Part shown: one piece after another, positions 50,465 to 59,033 of the stretch
Position numbering within the stretch: the stretch's first letter is position 1
How the letters are laid out: each line of letters begins with the position of its first letter
NCBI RefSeq assembly: GCF_000429445.1
Contig: NZ_AUBW01000005.1
Span: forward strand, 124,001 to 188,000
Direction of reading: 5' to 3'
DNA length: 64,000 nucleotides
Source: Algoriphagus terrigena DSM 22685
GTDB taxonomy: Bacteria > Bacteroidota > Bacteroidia > Cytophagales > Cyclobacteriaceae
Notes under the pieces: model-generated
The model's database searches: none
What the model was told of the DNA's origin: nothing
The model's input: the letters and a program-made list of their open reading frames with translations, nothing else
Translations under genes and position numbers: made by a program

Positions 50465-51909
50465 TATTTTTTCTTGATTATCAAAACCGCGAGCAGGGCG
50501 ACTGCACCCAGCAGGAGCAGGTTGATTACGGTCGTAAAGTAGTATTTATATTGCTCGTTTGAAAACTGATTGCTTTCAGAATCGATCTTGTCGTAGATCC
50601 CTCCAAGCCGCTGTCCGGAGATCGCCTGATTGACTTTGCTTTCTCCCGAAACTACAATCTTGGCCTGAGGCATCAGCGTATCATAGACAGCCCTCACCGG
50701 ATCAAAATAGATCCACTGAAAGTGATCGTCGAGCTCATAATTCCCCGCTTCGTTGATCGTGATGTAATAATTAAACTCCTTGATCCCCGAGACCCGGCCG
50801 TAGCCCTGGTTGATCTGCTGGCGCACATTTGGGTCAAAGGTATTGAGATTGGTGCCGGTCAATCGCTTGGGAGGGGAAACGGAATTGATGTTGCCGACGC
50901 CGCTGATCCCAAAGTTGTACTCGAAGCCCTGACCGGTCTCGACTTCCAGATTGGTGATATTTTCTCTGAGCTGAAAGACACCGACGCTCACCTCATTTTT
51001 GAGCGGATGGGGAGGAAGTGGCTTGACCGTGATCGTCTGGGGTGCGGAGTAGAACGTCTTGAAATCCTCCTGGCGATTTGCGCCAAAGAAAGTTGGATTC
51101 TTTGCGATTCGATATTTGATCATCTCCCAGGGAACTGTTGGAATTTCGATAGTCCCTTCGGAAAAAGGAAAGAAAGAGGCCTCGTAGACTTTATGCCTCA
51201 TCCATCTCTTGCCATTAATGTCAACTATTTCGGGTTGGATGTTGGTGATGTTGAAGTTTTCTTCCCAAGCATTGTTGGGCTTGAGTTTTTTGAGGATCGC
51301 GTCCAGCTGCTTGCCCGGCTCGTAAAATTCAAAGGGCGCCCGGTTCTGTTCCGACATGTAGAAGGCGATATTCAGGTTGAATCCTTCCCCTGCGAAAATC
51401 TCCTTTTTGTCCACCGACACTGCAAAAAAGGCATCATCGTCCAGTTCGACATATTCGGGTTCTTCGTCGGTACGTCCAAAAAACTCTGCGAAAGGATCGG
51501 TTGAATTTGCCCCGAATCCTTGGTTGCTGGAGGCGTCGCCGACCGTGATTGACTTTCCGGGAGAGCTGAAAGATTCGCCATTGATCAGCACTGAAAAGCT
51601 GCCTAAGGTAAACTGGCCCTTCCGGGCTGGTTTGTAATATTGAATGATGCTGTTTGAACTGCTCATCTGTCCGTTGATGATGTTCATGGCCGAAGATTGG
51701 GAGATGCCCTGTTTTTGAAATCCGGGGATTTCAGGAAACTGGTCATAGGATTTGATCTTGTCGTTTGCAAGTGTGACTTTGATCGTAAACGTCTCATTTA
51801 GCCCTATTTCACTCGGGCCGAGTTCTATCTTGACATCCTGTGCCAATGAAAAACTCACCAGAAAGAAGGAAAGGCATACGAAAGCGAGACGGTGCATCGT
51901 TTTGGACAT
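50464..51909 (-). CDS. BatD-like protein
   Basis: A 481-residue protein with a signal peptide (ending FSLAQ) and a C-terminal anchor ([20 protein letters not shown]). The body is a run of Ig-like beta domains, beginning [20 protein letters not shown] and continuing with [20 protein letters not shown]. This is the BatD/oxygen-tolerance family, normally found with BatA, BatB, BatC and a MoxR ATPase. None of those is adjacent; here it is coupled to aroC. The function of the family is still unclear. Confidence 0.85.
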   Translation of the reverse strand: MSKTMHRLAFVCLSFFLVSFSLAQDVKIELGPSEIGLNETFTIKVTLANDKIKSYDQFPEIPGFQKQGISQSSAMNIINGQMSSSNSIIQYYKPARKGQFTLGSFSVLINGESFSSPGKSITVGDASSNQGFGANSTDPFAEFFGRTDEEPEYVELDDDAFFAVSVDKKEIFAGEGFNLNIAFYMSEQNRAPFEFYEPGKQLDAILKKLKPNNAWEENFNITNIQPEIVDINGKRWMRHKVYEASFFPFSEGTIEIPTVPWEMIKYRIAKNPTFFGANRQEDFKTFYSAPQTITVKPLPPHPLKNEVSVGVFQLRENITNLEVETGQGFEYNFGISGVGNINSVSPPKRLTGTNLNTFDPNVRQQINQGYGRVSGIKEFNYYITINEAGNYELDDHFQWIYFDPVRAVYDTLMPQAKIVVSGESKVNQAISGQRLGGIYDKIDSESNQFSNEQYKYYFTTVINLLLLGAVALLAVLIIKKK

Positions 51910-52016
51910 AGACGCGAAAATAGGGATTATTCTATACTTAGGGGTTCCAAAAATAACGTAACATCTTGGGAAAAGCCCTCGTTTCCTTGCTTAAAAACAG
52001 TTAATAAAACCAAATC

Positions 52017-52214
52017 ATGATGGCCATGCTGGAATATGTAAAGACCATTTTGCAAAAAGTTAGCTTTAGTACGTATTTGTTTGAACGAGAATTGAAAAAA
52101 GGCCTTCGCTACCTTGTCCCGAATGAATTGGAAGAATTTCGAGACTGGTGCTACGAGTCCTTTGGCTTGAGTCATCAGCTCATCCTCAACCGTCATTTTA
52201 GGCCGGCCTACTAG
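52017..52214 (+). CDS. Small conserved hypothetical protein
   Basis: A 65-residue helical, soluble protein (LEYVKTILQKVSFSTYLFER, then ELKKGLRYLVPNELEEFRDW). The pattern of a K-S-F-x-x-x-L-F-E-R-E-L-K-K helix followed by VPNELEEF...WC is one I recognise as recurring in Bacteroidota, of unknown function. A terminator follows at once. An overlapping minus-strand frame (51927-52196) is rejected. Confidence 0.78.
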   Translation: MMAMLEYVKTILQKVSFSTYLFERELKKGLRYLVPNELEEFRDWCYESFGLSHQLILNRHFRPAY

Positions 52215-52222
52215 CCGAAAAG

Positions 52223-52254
52223 AAAAGCCCTGAACTCTTACATTCAGGGCTTTT
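52223..52254 (+). terminator. Rho-independent terminator, bidirectional
   Basis: AAAAGCCCTGAA and its complement around CTCTTACA, between the small plus-strand gene and the convergent amt gene. Confidence 0.85.
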
Positions 52255-52279
52255 GGGTTGGTGGTTGATTGTAATAAAG

Positions 52280-53524
52280 TTAATCTCTAGACGCAAAGTC
52301 CGGGTAGGCACGCATGCTGTGCTCATTGATGTCCAAGCCTTCGATTTCTTCTTTTTCGTCGACTCTGATTCCTACGGTCTTCTTAAGCGTAAAGAAAATC
52401 AGGAAAGCTGCAGCAAAGCAGAAAACACCGACAGCACCGATTCCGATCAGCTGAGAAACGACTTGATCCATACCGGCCAGGTTGCCAAATAGCCCCACTG
52501 CTAGAGTGCCCCATACGCCGCCAATCAGGTGGACAGAGATGGCACCTACCGGATCATCAATTTTGATTTTGTCAAATAAAACTACCCCAAATACGACCAG
52601 TGCTCCACCGATCGCTCCGATGAGGATCGAGTCAAATACACCCATTTGATCAGCTCCGGCAGTGATCCCGACCAGTCCGGCCAGGATACCGTTAAGCACC
52701 ATCGTGATGTCGTAGGTTTTGAATTTCAAGTAAGATACCACCAATGCCCCAATCGCTCCTGCTGCTGCAGCTAAGCAAGTGGTGACAAACACTCTGGACA
52801 CCAATCCTGGATCAGCACTCAATACAGAGCCGCCATTGAACCCAAACCAGCCGAACCAAAGCAGAAATACGCCGATGGTTGCCATGGGAAGATTATGTCC
52901 CGGCATGGCTTTCATACCCTGAGGCGTGTATTTACCGATTCTTGGGCCTAAGAGGTAGGCGCCTACCAGGGCTGCCCAGCCGCCAACTGAGTGTACAATC
53001 GTCGATCCTGCGAAGTCGTAGAATGGAGTCTCCAGTGTGGCCAAGAATCCTCCGCCCCACTTCCACATGCCTACGATCGGATAGATGAACGCGACATACA
53101 AGATCGAAAAGGTGATAAATGGGCCGAGTTTAACCCGCTCAGCCACTGCTCCCGACACAATCGTAGCCGCAGTCGCAGCGAACATTGCCTGGAAGATGAA
53201 GTCAGTAAAATAGGTGTAGCCAGCGTTATAATTGCTAGTATCCCATCCCTCTGGCAGGCTCAGTCCAAATCCTGCAAAACCGAAGAAACCTCCGGCAAAG
53301 TCAGCTCCTGGATACATGAGGTTGAATCCTACGATGGCGTAGGTCAACAACCCGATGGCGGGGATAATGGTATTTTTAAAGAGAATATTAACGGTGTTTT
53401 TTGAGCGGGTAAGGCCTGCCTCCAGTGTGGCAAATCCAAGGTGCATGAGGAATACCATCGTCGTGGCAATCATCATCCAGAGGTTGTTGACCGTGAAAAG
53501 GTCAGATACAGGTATTTCTTCCAT
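52280..53524 (-). CDS. amt: Ammonium transporter (Amt/MEP/Rh family)
   Basis: A 414-residue protein with 11 membrane helices expected. Typical segments are FLMHLGFATLEAGLTRSKN, the FAGSTIVHSVGGWAALVGAY helix with the first pore histidine, WFGWFGFNGGS, and GAISVHLIGGVWGTLAVGLF with the second. There is no cleaved signal peptide. The P-II gene lies 35 bases upstream on the same strand; P-II closes the Amt pore when nitrogen is plentiful, so this is the classic glnK-amt operon. Confidence 0.96.
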   Translation of the reverse strand: MEEIPVSDLFTVNNLWMMIATTMVFLMHLGFATLEAGLTRSKNTVNILFKNTIIPAIGLLTYAIVGFNLMYPGADFAGGFFGFAGFGLSLPEGWDTSNYNAGYTYFTDFIFQAMFAATAATIVSGAVAERVKLGPFITFSILYVAFIYPIVGMWKWGGGFLATLETPFYDFAGSTIVHSVGGWAALVGAYLLGPRIGKYTPQGMKAMPGHNLPMATIGVFLLWFGWFGFNGGSVLSADPGLVSRVFVTTCLAAAAGAIGALVVSYLKFKTYDITMVLNGILAGLVGITAGADQMGVFDSILIGAIGGALVVFGVVLFDKIKIDDPVGAISVHLIGGVWGTLAVGLFGNLAGMDQVVSQLIGIGAVGVFCFAAAFLIFFTLKKTVGIRVDEKEEIEGLDINEHSMRAYPDFASRD

Positions 53525-53559
53525 GAGTCTAAATAGGTGAGGTGGTGTTCAATAGGTCG

Positions 53560-53898
53560 TTAAAGAGCAGCTTCGCCGGTCTCGTTGTTTCGGATTCGAT
53601 AGGCTTCCAAGACATCGTAGACGAAGATTTTTCCGTCCCCGACTTCGCCAGTTTTGCCTTCGGAAAGGATGCACTGAATCACGGAGGGGGCAATTTCGTC
53701 CGGTACTACGATTTCCAGTTTGGTACGTGGGATGTAGGTGGGCTCGTAAGCAACTCCCCGATACATTTCCAGTCTTGCGTGCTCGAAGCCCATTCCTTTG
53801 ATTTCGGAGAAGGAGAGGAATTTGACACCCAGCTTAGAGACGCAATTGTGGATTTGATCAAATCGAGAGGTTCGGATGATCGCTTCTATTTTTTTCAT
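53560..53898 (-). CDS. P-II family nitrogen regulator (GlnK-like)
   Basis: A 112-residue trimeric signal protein: MKKIEAIIRTSRFDQI start, a T-loop ending in YRGVAYEPTYIPRTK with Tyr51 at the classical uridylylation position, and the SEGKTGEVGDGKIFV nucleotide-binding B-loop. Gln39 of enterobacterial GlnK is replaced by Glu. It sits directly upstream of amt, which it should control. I saw no sigma-54 promoter in the 270 bases upstream. Confidence 0.95.
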   Translation of the reverse strand: MKKIEAIIRTSRFDQIHNCVSKLGVKFLSFSEIKGMGFEHARLEMYRGVAYEPTYIPRTKLEIVVPDEIAPSVIQCILSEGKTGEVGDGKIFVYDVLEAYRIRNNETGEAAL

Positions 53899-54115
53899 TT
53901 TTCACAATAGATTAAGTGGTTTTTTGAGATTATGGCATGAAAGTAAGACAAAAATTAAGAATGGTCAGAAAAAGGCTAAAAAAAATACCACTAAACGGAA
54001 AATAATTGCCCAAATCTGAAATAGTGGTGTTAAAAAATATCGGAATAACGAATATACAGTATCGTTTTTTCGTTTTTCACCGGAAAACACTACGAAGGCC
54101 AGATAATTCCGACGA

Positions 54116-54146
54116 TTTGCCTAGGGACGATAAAAATCTAATTTTG
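54116..54146 (+). promoter_or_regulatory. Bacteroidota-type promoter for the nucleotidyltransferase gene
   Basis: TTTG at 54116-54119 and TAATTTTG at 54139-54146 are 19 bases apart, a full match to the -33/-7 consensus. The start codon is 22 bases further on. This is the cleanest promoter in the window. Confidence 0.72.
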
Positions 54147-54168
54147 TCTTCGCTTTAATATAAAGACT

Positions 54169-55074
54169 ATGACTAACAAACCAACGCTTCTGCTATTGGC
54201 CGCCGGAATGGGCAGTCGGTACGGAGGAAACAAACAAATCGATGGATTTGGCCCCAACGGGGAAACCATCTTGGAATACTCGATTTTTGATGCAATCCGT
54301 GCCGGATTTGGCAAGGTGGTTTTCATTGTAAGAGATGAAATCCTGGAAGTTGCCAAGGAGAAATTCCTACCAAAACTCCAGGGCAAGATTGAAGTGGACT
54401 GGGTGATCCAGTCCCTGGACAGTTTTGTTCCTGCAGAATTGAAGCAGGCAGAAAGAGTGAAGCCCTTCGGCACTGCCCACGCGGTGCTATGCGCCAAAGA
54501 CGCGATCAAGGAACCTTTTGCGGTGATCAATGCCGACGATTTTTATGGAAAAGAGGCGTTTGACGTGTTGGGAAAATTTCTTTCGTCGGACGTCAAACCT
54601 AACCTCCACGCCATGGTGGGCTACGCGATCCAAAATGTGCTTTCCGAAAACGGAACAGTCAGCCGAGGTGTCTGCGAGACCAATGAAAAAGGCCAACTGA
54701 TCGGTATGGTCGAGCGGACGTCCATCGCCCGAGAGGGAGAGGAAATCGTCAGCAAAGGAGAAAACGAAATACTTGAAATCGCTGAAGGCACCCCTGTGAG
54801 CATGAATTTCTGGGGCTTTCACCAGGACGTTTTCGCAGATATCGAGCAGATGTGGAATGAATTCCTTCCTGCGAATCTGAGCAACCTGAAGTCAGAATTT
54901 TACATCCCGACGGTAGCCAACAACTTGATCAAAGCTGATAAAGCAGCTTTCGAGATCCTGGAAGGTGGCAAAGTCTGGTTTGGAGTGACCTACACCGAGG
55001 ACAAGCCTGTAGTGATCGAAGCCCTGAAAAAGCTTCATGACAACGGAGAATATCCGGCGGATCTGTGGAAATAA
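54169..55074 (+). CDS. Sugar-phosphate nucleotidyltransferase family protein
   Basis: A 301-residue protein with the nucleotidyltransferase P-loop LLLAAGMGSRYGGNKQ, then FGTAHAVLCAKD and the metal-binding VINADDFYG. The family makes NDP-sugars from a sugar phosphate and NTP. The sugar is unknown, and there is no acetyltransferase or hexapeptide domain. It could feed the exopolysaccharide locus, but it is 15 kb away and monocistronic. Confidence 0.88.
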   Translation: MTNKPTLLLLAAGMGSRYGGNKQIDGFGPNGETILEYSIFDAIRAGFGKVVFIVRDEILEVAKEKFLPKLQGKIEVDWVIQSLDSFVPAELKQAERVKPFGTAHAVLCAKDAIKEPFAVINADDFYGKEAFDVLGKFLSSDVKPNLHAMVGYAIQNVLSENGTVSRGVCETNEKGQLIGMVERTSIAREGEEIVSKGENEILEIAEGTPVSMNFWGFHQDVFADIEQMWNEFLPANLSNLKSEFYIPTVANNLIKADKAAFEILEGGKVWFGVTYTEDKPVVIEALKKLHDNGEYPADLWK

Positions 55075-55075
55075 G

Positions 55076-55097
55076 AAAAGAGGCTTCGGCCTCTTTT
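55076..55097 (+). terminator. Rho-independent terminator
   Basis: AAAAGAGGC and its complement with a TTCG loop, right after the nucleotidyltransferase gene. It abuts the stop codon of the recF-end remnant. Confidence 0.87.
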
Positions 55098-55252
55098 TTA
55101 CTTTTTAACCACACCCAATTCTACTTCAAAAAACTTTACCTCCGCATCCAGTTCTCCCAAGATTTTTTTGGACCGCTCAGGTCTCGCATCCGTGAGGAAG
55201 ATCTGTCCAAACGCGTGATCGGAGATTAATGCTAGCAGCTTTGAGATCCGCC
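55098..55252 (-). pseudogene. Detached duplicate of the recF 3' end
   Basis: On the minus strand, 55252 to 55098 reads KLLALISDHAFGQIFLTDAR, then PERSKKILGELDAEVKFFEV, then ELGVVKK and a stop. That is the C-terminus of RecF. Bases 55123-55252 align without gaps to 55945-56074 in the intact recF (constant offset 822), with about ten differences in 130, so roughly 92 per cent identical. Beyond the match the two ends differ: ELGVVKK here, EKGEVKASGLNS in the live gene. There is no start, and a frame break follows upstream. The PIN toxin and its antitoxin lie between the two copies. Confidence 0.85.
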
Positions 55253-55265
55253 GTATCGTGTGCTT

Positions 55266-55631
55266 CTAAAGTTCAATCAAAATCAAATCCAGCTTCTCGA
55301 TTTTGGAAAACGCTTTGTCTGCTGTTACCAGCGGAACTCCGTAAACGAAAGCGGTGGCGGCAATTATTGCATCGGGAAGCTTAAGGGAATGCATTCTTCT
55401 TAATGCGATAGTTTGTTCTTTGATCTTGGTATTCCATTCGATCAAAAAGCAGTCATCCAAAAGTTCTTTTAATTTTTCTTCCTCCAATTTGCTTATCCCA
55501 TTGAAGCCCAGCAACTCTACTTCCGTGATAAATGAAACTCCATAATTGAACTGTAAAAACGGCTCAGTGATTTGGTTCCCTTCATGTACATAGATCAAAA
55601 AATTGGTGTCTGCAATGAAGTCAAATTTCAT
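55266..55631 (-). CDS. PIN-domain toxin (VapC-like)
   Basis: A 121-residue PIN-fold ribonuclease. The acidic metal-site residues can be seen: Asp of FIADTNFLIYV, Glu of ITEVELLG, Asp of KLPDAIIAATA and Asp of LVTADKAF. Such toxins cut tRNA or rRNA loops. Its start overlaps the end of a 55-codon gene upstream by 11 bases, the usual antitoxin-toxin order. The pair lies between the two copies of the recF end, so it was probably acquired. Confidence 0.88.
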   Translation of the reverse strand: MKFDFIADTNFLIYVHEGNQITEPFLQFNYGVSFITEVELLGFNGISKLEEEKLKELLDDCFLIEWNTKIKEQTIALRRMHSLKLPDAIIAATAFVYGVPLVTADKAFSKIEKLDLILIEL

Positions 55632-55788
55632 TTTCCCTAGTGGCTAGTTGATAAGCTAGACCATCAATTTTTCTCTTTAGTTTCCCAAAATGCTTTGCGA
55701 GATTTCCGGTCTTTTTCTGACCTTTTATCTTTTCAGCTAGGATCTTGGAAACCTCTTTCGCGTTGTTTTTTCCAATGATTATGGTCAT
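55621..55788 (-). CDS. Small antitoxin for the PIN toxin
   Basis: A 55-residue protein from an ATG at 55788 to a TGA at 55621-55623: MTIIIGKNNAKEVSKILAEK, then KIDGLAYQLATRENEI at the end. It is short, basic and helical, with an N-terminal strand as in some Bacteroidota VapB-type antitoxins. It overlaps the toxin start by 11 bases. Being under 60 codons it is easily missed by automatic annotation. The antitoxin role is inferred from position and size. Confidence 0.72.
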   Translation of the reverse strand: MTIIIGKNNAKEVSKILAEKIKGQKKTGNLAKHFGKLKRKIDGLAYQLATRENEI

Positions 55789-55904
55789 TCCGTTTGTATT
55801 TTGGTCTGGAAATCAGAAACGTACATTTCAGCAAAATGATTCTTCCGCTTGACTTCTTCACCTATTTCAACTTTTTAAATCTATAAAAAAATCCCGTCAA
55901 ATTT

Positions 55905-57020
55905 TTAGGAGTTCAGGCCCGATGCTTTCACCTCCCCTTTTTCCACTTCAAAAAACTTCACCTCCGCGTCCAGTTCTCCCAAGATCTTTTTGGACCGCTC
56001 AGGTCTCGCATCCGTGAGGAAGATCTGTCCAAACGCGTGATCGGAGATCAATGCCATCAGCTTGGCGATCCGCTCGTCATCCAGCTTATCGAAGATATCA
56101 TCGAGGAGGAGGAGCGGTTTTTCTCCCTTTGTCTTCTCAAAAATCTGAAACTGGGCAAGCTTCAAAGCAATGATAAAAGATTTTTGCTGACCCTGACTGC
56201 CGATTTTTCGAATCGAATGCGTGCCGATTTTAAACTCAAAATCGTCCTTGTGGATTCCCGCGTTACTGTTTTTAGTGGCCAAGTCCTTTTGCCGAAGGCT
56301 GAGAAAATAGGCCTCAAAGTCGGGTCTCAAAGCCTCCGTTTCATAACTGACCGCCACTTCCTCCTGGCCATTGGCAATGTCTGCGTAATGGTCCTGAAAC
56401 GAAGGCGCCATCTCCTCCATCAGCGCCTGTCGCCTTTTTGCCAGGATCATGCTCAGCCGGATCAGTTCCTGATCATAGCTCCCCAAGAGTGTCAGATCCC
56501 GTCGCCCAGTCTCGGCAAATTGCTTCAGAAGCGCGTTTCGCTGCTTCAAAAAGTGATGGTAACGAATCAGCTGATCGAGGTAGGGATGGTCGAGCTGGGA
56601 GATCAGCCCATCAAAAAACTTCCGTCTTCCTTCGCTCCCGCCCTTGATCAGCTCGGTGTCGTCGGGAGCGATCAGGACGAGTGGAATCAGTCCAACGTGC
56701 TCACTGGTTTTGTCCAGCGCTTTGCCGTTTTGGTAAATCAGTTTCTTTTTCCCTGCCTCGAATGTGCATCGAACTTCCAGTTTCCTATCAATCAAACTAA
56801 AGGCGCCCTTTATTGCAAAAAAATCCTGCCCGTGATAAATGTTCAAGGAGTCGCTACTCTGGACGGCGCTTTTGGTGAGCGATAAATAATGGATTGCATC
56901 CAAGAGGTTCGTCTTGCCACTGCCGTTCAAGCCCATGATACAGTTCAGCTGTGGGCTAAACTTCAGGGTGGTTTTCAGGTGGTTTTTAAACTGGATTAAA
57001 TCGACGGACTCCAGATGCAT
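55905..57020 (-). CDS. recF: DNA replication and repair protein RecF
   Basis: A 371-residue SMC-like ATPase that helps load RecA at gaps. Walker A is GLNGSGKTN (about 30-38), the signature region is IRKIGSQGQQKSFIIALKLA and Walker B/D-loop is LLLLDDIFDKLDD. The C-terminus (EKGEVKASGLNS) differs from that of the detached copy at 55098-55252 (ELGVVKK), so the present 3' end may have been replaced when the toxin-antitoxin segment arrived. The ATG is the only sensible start. Confidence 0.95.
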   Translation of the reverse strand: MHLESVDLIQFKNHLKTTLKFSPQLNCIMGLNGSGKTNLLDAIHYLSLTKSAVQSSDSLNIYHGQDFFAIKGAFSLIDRKLEVRCTFEAGKKKLIYQNGKALDKTSEHVGLIPLVLIAPDDTELIKGGSEGRRKFFDGLISQLDHPYLDQLIRYHHFLKQRNALLKQFAETGRRDLTLLGSYDQELIRLSMILAKRRQALMEEMAPSFQDHYADIANGQEEVAVSYETEALRPDFEAYFLSLRQKDLATKNSNAGIHKDDFEFKIGTHSIRKIGSQGQQKSFIIALKLAQFQIFEKTKGEKPLLLLDDIFDKLDDERIAKLMALISDHAFGQIFLTDARPERSKKILGELDAEVKFFEVEKGEVKASGLNS

Positions 57021-57068
57021 GCAGCGGTAATTATTTTAACAGTAGCCTGATTTTTAGGTCTGGATTAC

Positions 57069-57076
57069 TATATTTG
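57069..57076 (+). promoter_or_regulatory. Possible -7 element (TATATTTG) for pdhA
   Basis: A full TAnnTTTG match 34 bases before the pdhA ATG. No good -33 box is seen at the expected place. Confidence 0.45.
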
Positions 57077-57109
57077 GGGCCTAAAATAGCATATTTTGAT
57101 CATTACGAT

Positions 57110-58129
57110 ATGGCAAAGAAAACTGCAGCGACCAAGTCCAAAGTAAAATATTCGAAAGAAACCTACAGCTTTTGGTACGAAAGCATGCTCTTAATGAGGA
57201 GGTTTGAGGAGAAAGCGGGGCAACTTTACGGTCAGCAAAAAATCCGTGGATTCTGCCACCTTTACATTGGACAGGAAGCTTGCGCTTCGGGTTCTATCAG
57301 TGCTTTGACCAAAGACGATAAGTGGATCACTGCCTATCGCTGTCATGCGCACCCACTGGGATTGGGTACTGATCCGGGCGCGATCATGGCTGAGCTGTAT
57401 GGCAAAGCTACCGGCACCACCAAAGGTAAAGGCGGCTCGATGCACATCTTTGACAAGGAAAGAAATTTTGCAGGCGGTCACGGGATCGTTGGTGCGCAGG
57501 TACCAATGGGCTTGGGTCTCGGCTGGGCTGAAAAATACAAAGGCACCAAAAATCTGGCGATCTGCTACATGGGTGACGGAGCTGTCCGTCAGGGTGCGGT
57601 TCACGAATCATTGAACCTTGCGATGCTCTACAAAACCCCAGTGATCTTTGTAATCGAAAACAACGGCTACGCGATGGGAACGTCCGTGGCACGTACTTCC
57701 AATGTGACTGAGCTCTATCAGATCGGCGAAGCGTACGATATTCCATCGTTTCCGGTAGACGGCATGAACGTGGAAGCGATCCATGAAGCGGTATCTGAAG
57801 CTGCCGACAGAGCGAGAAGAGGCGACGGGCCAACCTTGCTGGAGTTCCGTACCTACCGCTACAAAGGACACTCGATGTCCGACCCGCAGAAATACCGCAC
57901 CAAAGAAGAGGTTGAAGAATACAAGCAGCGTGATCCGATCGAGCAGGTATTGGCTACGATCAGAGATAACAAGATCATGACTGAAGAGGAAATCGACGCC
58001 ATCATCAAGAAGGTGAAAAAGCAGGTGGACGATGCAGTGAAGTTTGCCGAAGAATCTCCTTGGCCTGATGGACAAGACGCTTTCAAAGACGTCTACGTCC
58101 AGGAGGATTATCCTTTTGTAATGGAATAA
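57110..58129 (+). CDS. pdhA: Pyruvate dehydrogenase E1 component, alpha subunit
   Basis: A 339-residue thiamine-diphosphate enzyme subunit. The TPP motif runs from GDGAVRQGAVHESLNLA to IFVIENNGYAMGTS (GDG ... NN). YRCHAHPLGLG and RYKGHSMSDPQKYR are typical of the PdhA/AcoA group. It oxidatively decarboxylates pyruvate with an E1-beta partner. No E1-beta, E2 or E3 gene is adjacent, so the complex is encoded in pieces. The ATG at 57110 matches the family start; the reading from 57074 adds twelve odd residues. Confidence 0.94.
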   Translation: MAKKTAATKSKVKYSKETYSFWYESMLLMRRFEEKAGQLYGQQKIRGFCHLYIGQEACASGSISALTKDDKWITAYRCHAHPLGLGTDPGAIMAELYGKATGTTKGKGGSMHIFDKERNFAGGHGIVGAQVPMGLGLGWAEKYKGTKNLAICYMGDGAVRQGAVHESLNLAMLYKTPVIFVIENNGYAMGTSVARTSNVTELYQIGEAYDIPSFPVDGMNVEAIHEAVSEAADRARRGDGPTLLEFRTYRYKGHSMSDPQKYRTKEEVEEYKQRDPIEQVLATIRDNKIMTEEEIDAIIKKVKKQVDDAVKFAEESPWPDGQDAFKDVYVQEDYPFVME

Positions 58130-58148
58130 AACCAAGTTTGAATCAATT

Positions 58149-58183
58149 GAAAGCCATGAAGTCTTTCCGATTTCATGGCTTTC
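58149..58183 (+). terminator. Rho-independent terminator after pdhA
   Basis: GAAAGCCATGAA (58149-58160) pairs with TTCATGGCTTTC (58172-58183); the tail TTATGAA is only weakly T-rich. Confidence 0.68.
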
Positions 58184-58193
58184 TTATGAATAC

Positions 58194-58222
58194 TTGTGTA
58201 TTTGATAAAAACCGTATATTTG
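58194..58222 (+). promoter_or_regulatory. Bacteroidota-type promoter for the TPR protein gene
   Basis: TTG at 58194-58196 and TATATTTG at 58215-58222 are 18 bases apart. The ATG lies 20 bases downstream. Confidence 0.55.
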
Positions 58223-58241
58223 CGACCGAAATTTGAGTAAC

Positions 58242-58946
58242 ATGGCAACAAAGCAAACAAGAAAAGCAGCTGATCACGATCTTTTGGAAAACCCAGAAGA
58301 AATCGCAGAGAGAATCGGTAGAGGCGAGGCTTTTCTGAAACAAAATACAAAAGTGCTGGGTGGCGTATTGGCTGCGGCCGTAATCCTGATTGGCGGAATT
58401 CTATTCTTCCAGATCAACACCCAAAACCAAAACGAAAAGGCGCAGGCGGAGATGTTTCAGGCGGTCTATTTCTTTGAGCAAGACAGCGTTGACTTCGCAT
58501 TGAACGGTGACGGAATCAACAAAGGCCTGCTGGCCGTGGTTGAGGACTATCCTCGAACTGACGCTGCGAATCTGGCGCATTTCTACATCGGGTCTATCTA
58601 CCTTTCTCAGAAAAACTTCCAGGACGCATTGACTCACTTGGAGGATTTCTCCTCGGATGACTACCTCGTACAGTCCAAGGCTTATTCCCTGATCGGTGAT
58701 GCAAATCTTGAATTGGGCAACACTGACCAAGCGATCTCCAGCTACACCAAGGCGGCGCGCACCAACGAGAACAAATACACTACTCCTAAATATTTGGCGA
58801 AACTTGCCGTAGCGCAGGAAGAGTCAGGTAAGGTGGCAGACGCAATTGCTACCTATGCCGAGATTGAGGAAAAATACTACGAGTCATTCGAATATGCTGC
58901 TGCACGAAAACACAAAGCTCGCTTAGAAGGCCTTGCCGCTAAGTAA
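58242..58946 (+). CDS. Membrane-anchored tetratricopeptide-repeat protein (YfgM-like)
   Basis: A 234-residue protein: a basic cytoplasmic N-terminus, one membrane helix (VLGGVLAAAVILIGGILFFQ, about 42-61), then a periplasmic run of TPR helices (NLAHFYIGSIYLSQKNFQDA, YSLIGDANLELGNTDQAISS). The topology matches YfgM-type proteins that work with SurA/PpiD or the Sec translocon, though that role is not shown for Bacteroidota. The ATG at 58242 is preferred over the TTG nine bases earlier. Confidence 0.87.
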   Translation: MATKQTRKAADHDLLENPEEIAERIGRGEAFLKQNTKVLGGVLAAAVILIGGILFFQINTQNQNEKAQAEMFQAVYFFEQDSVDFALNGDGINKGLLAVVEDYPRTDAANLAHFYIGSIYLSQKNFQDALTHLEDFSSDDYLVQSKAYSLIGDANLELGNTDQAISSYTKAARTNENKYTTPKYLAKLAVAQEESGKVADAIATYAEIEEKYYESFEYAAARKHKARLEGLAAK

Positions 58947-58972
58947 TGCCGGTGTGTACCGCATGATTAGAG

Positions 58973-59003
58973 GAGTAAGGCCGACCGGTCTTACTCTTTT
59001 TTT
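58973..59003 (+). terminator. Rho-independent terminator after the TPR gene
   Basis: A 10-bp stem (GAGTAAGGCC with its partner, one G-T pair) around GACC, followed by seven T residues. Confidence 0.87.
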
Positions 59004-59033
59004 ATTTCAATCCCTCCCAAAAATCAAAATTTC

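Noticed and set aside
51927..52196. 89-residue minus-strand frame
   Set aside because: It overlaps the 65-residue plus-strand gene, which has better protein texture and its own terminator.
54929..55114. 61-residue minus-strand frame beside the recF remnant
   Set aside because: It is a frame-shifted reading across the terminator and the end of the nucleotidyltransferase gene. The real similarity in this place is to the recF end in another frame.
56037..56885. 282-residue plus-strand frame
   Set aside because: It is antisense to recF, with no domain or start context.
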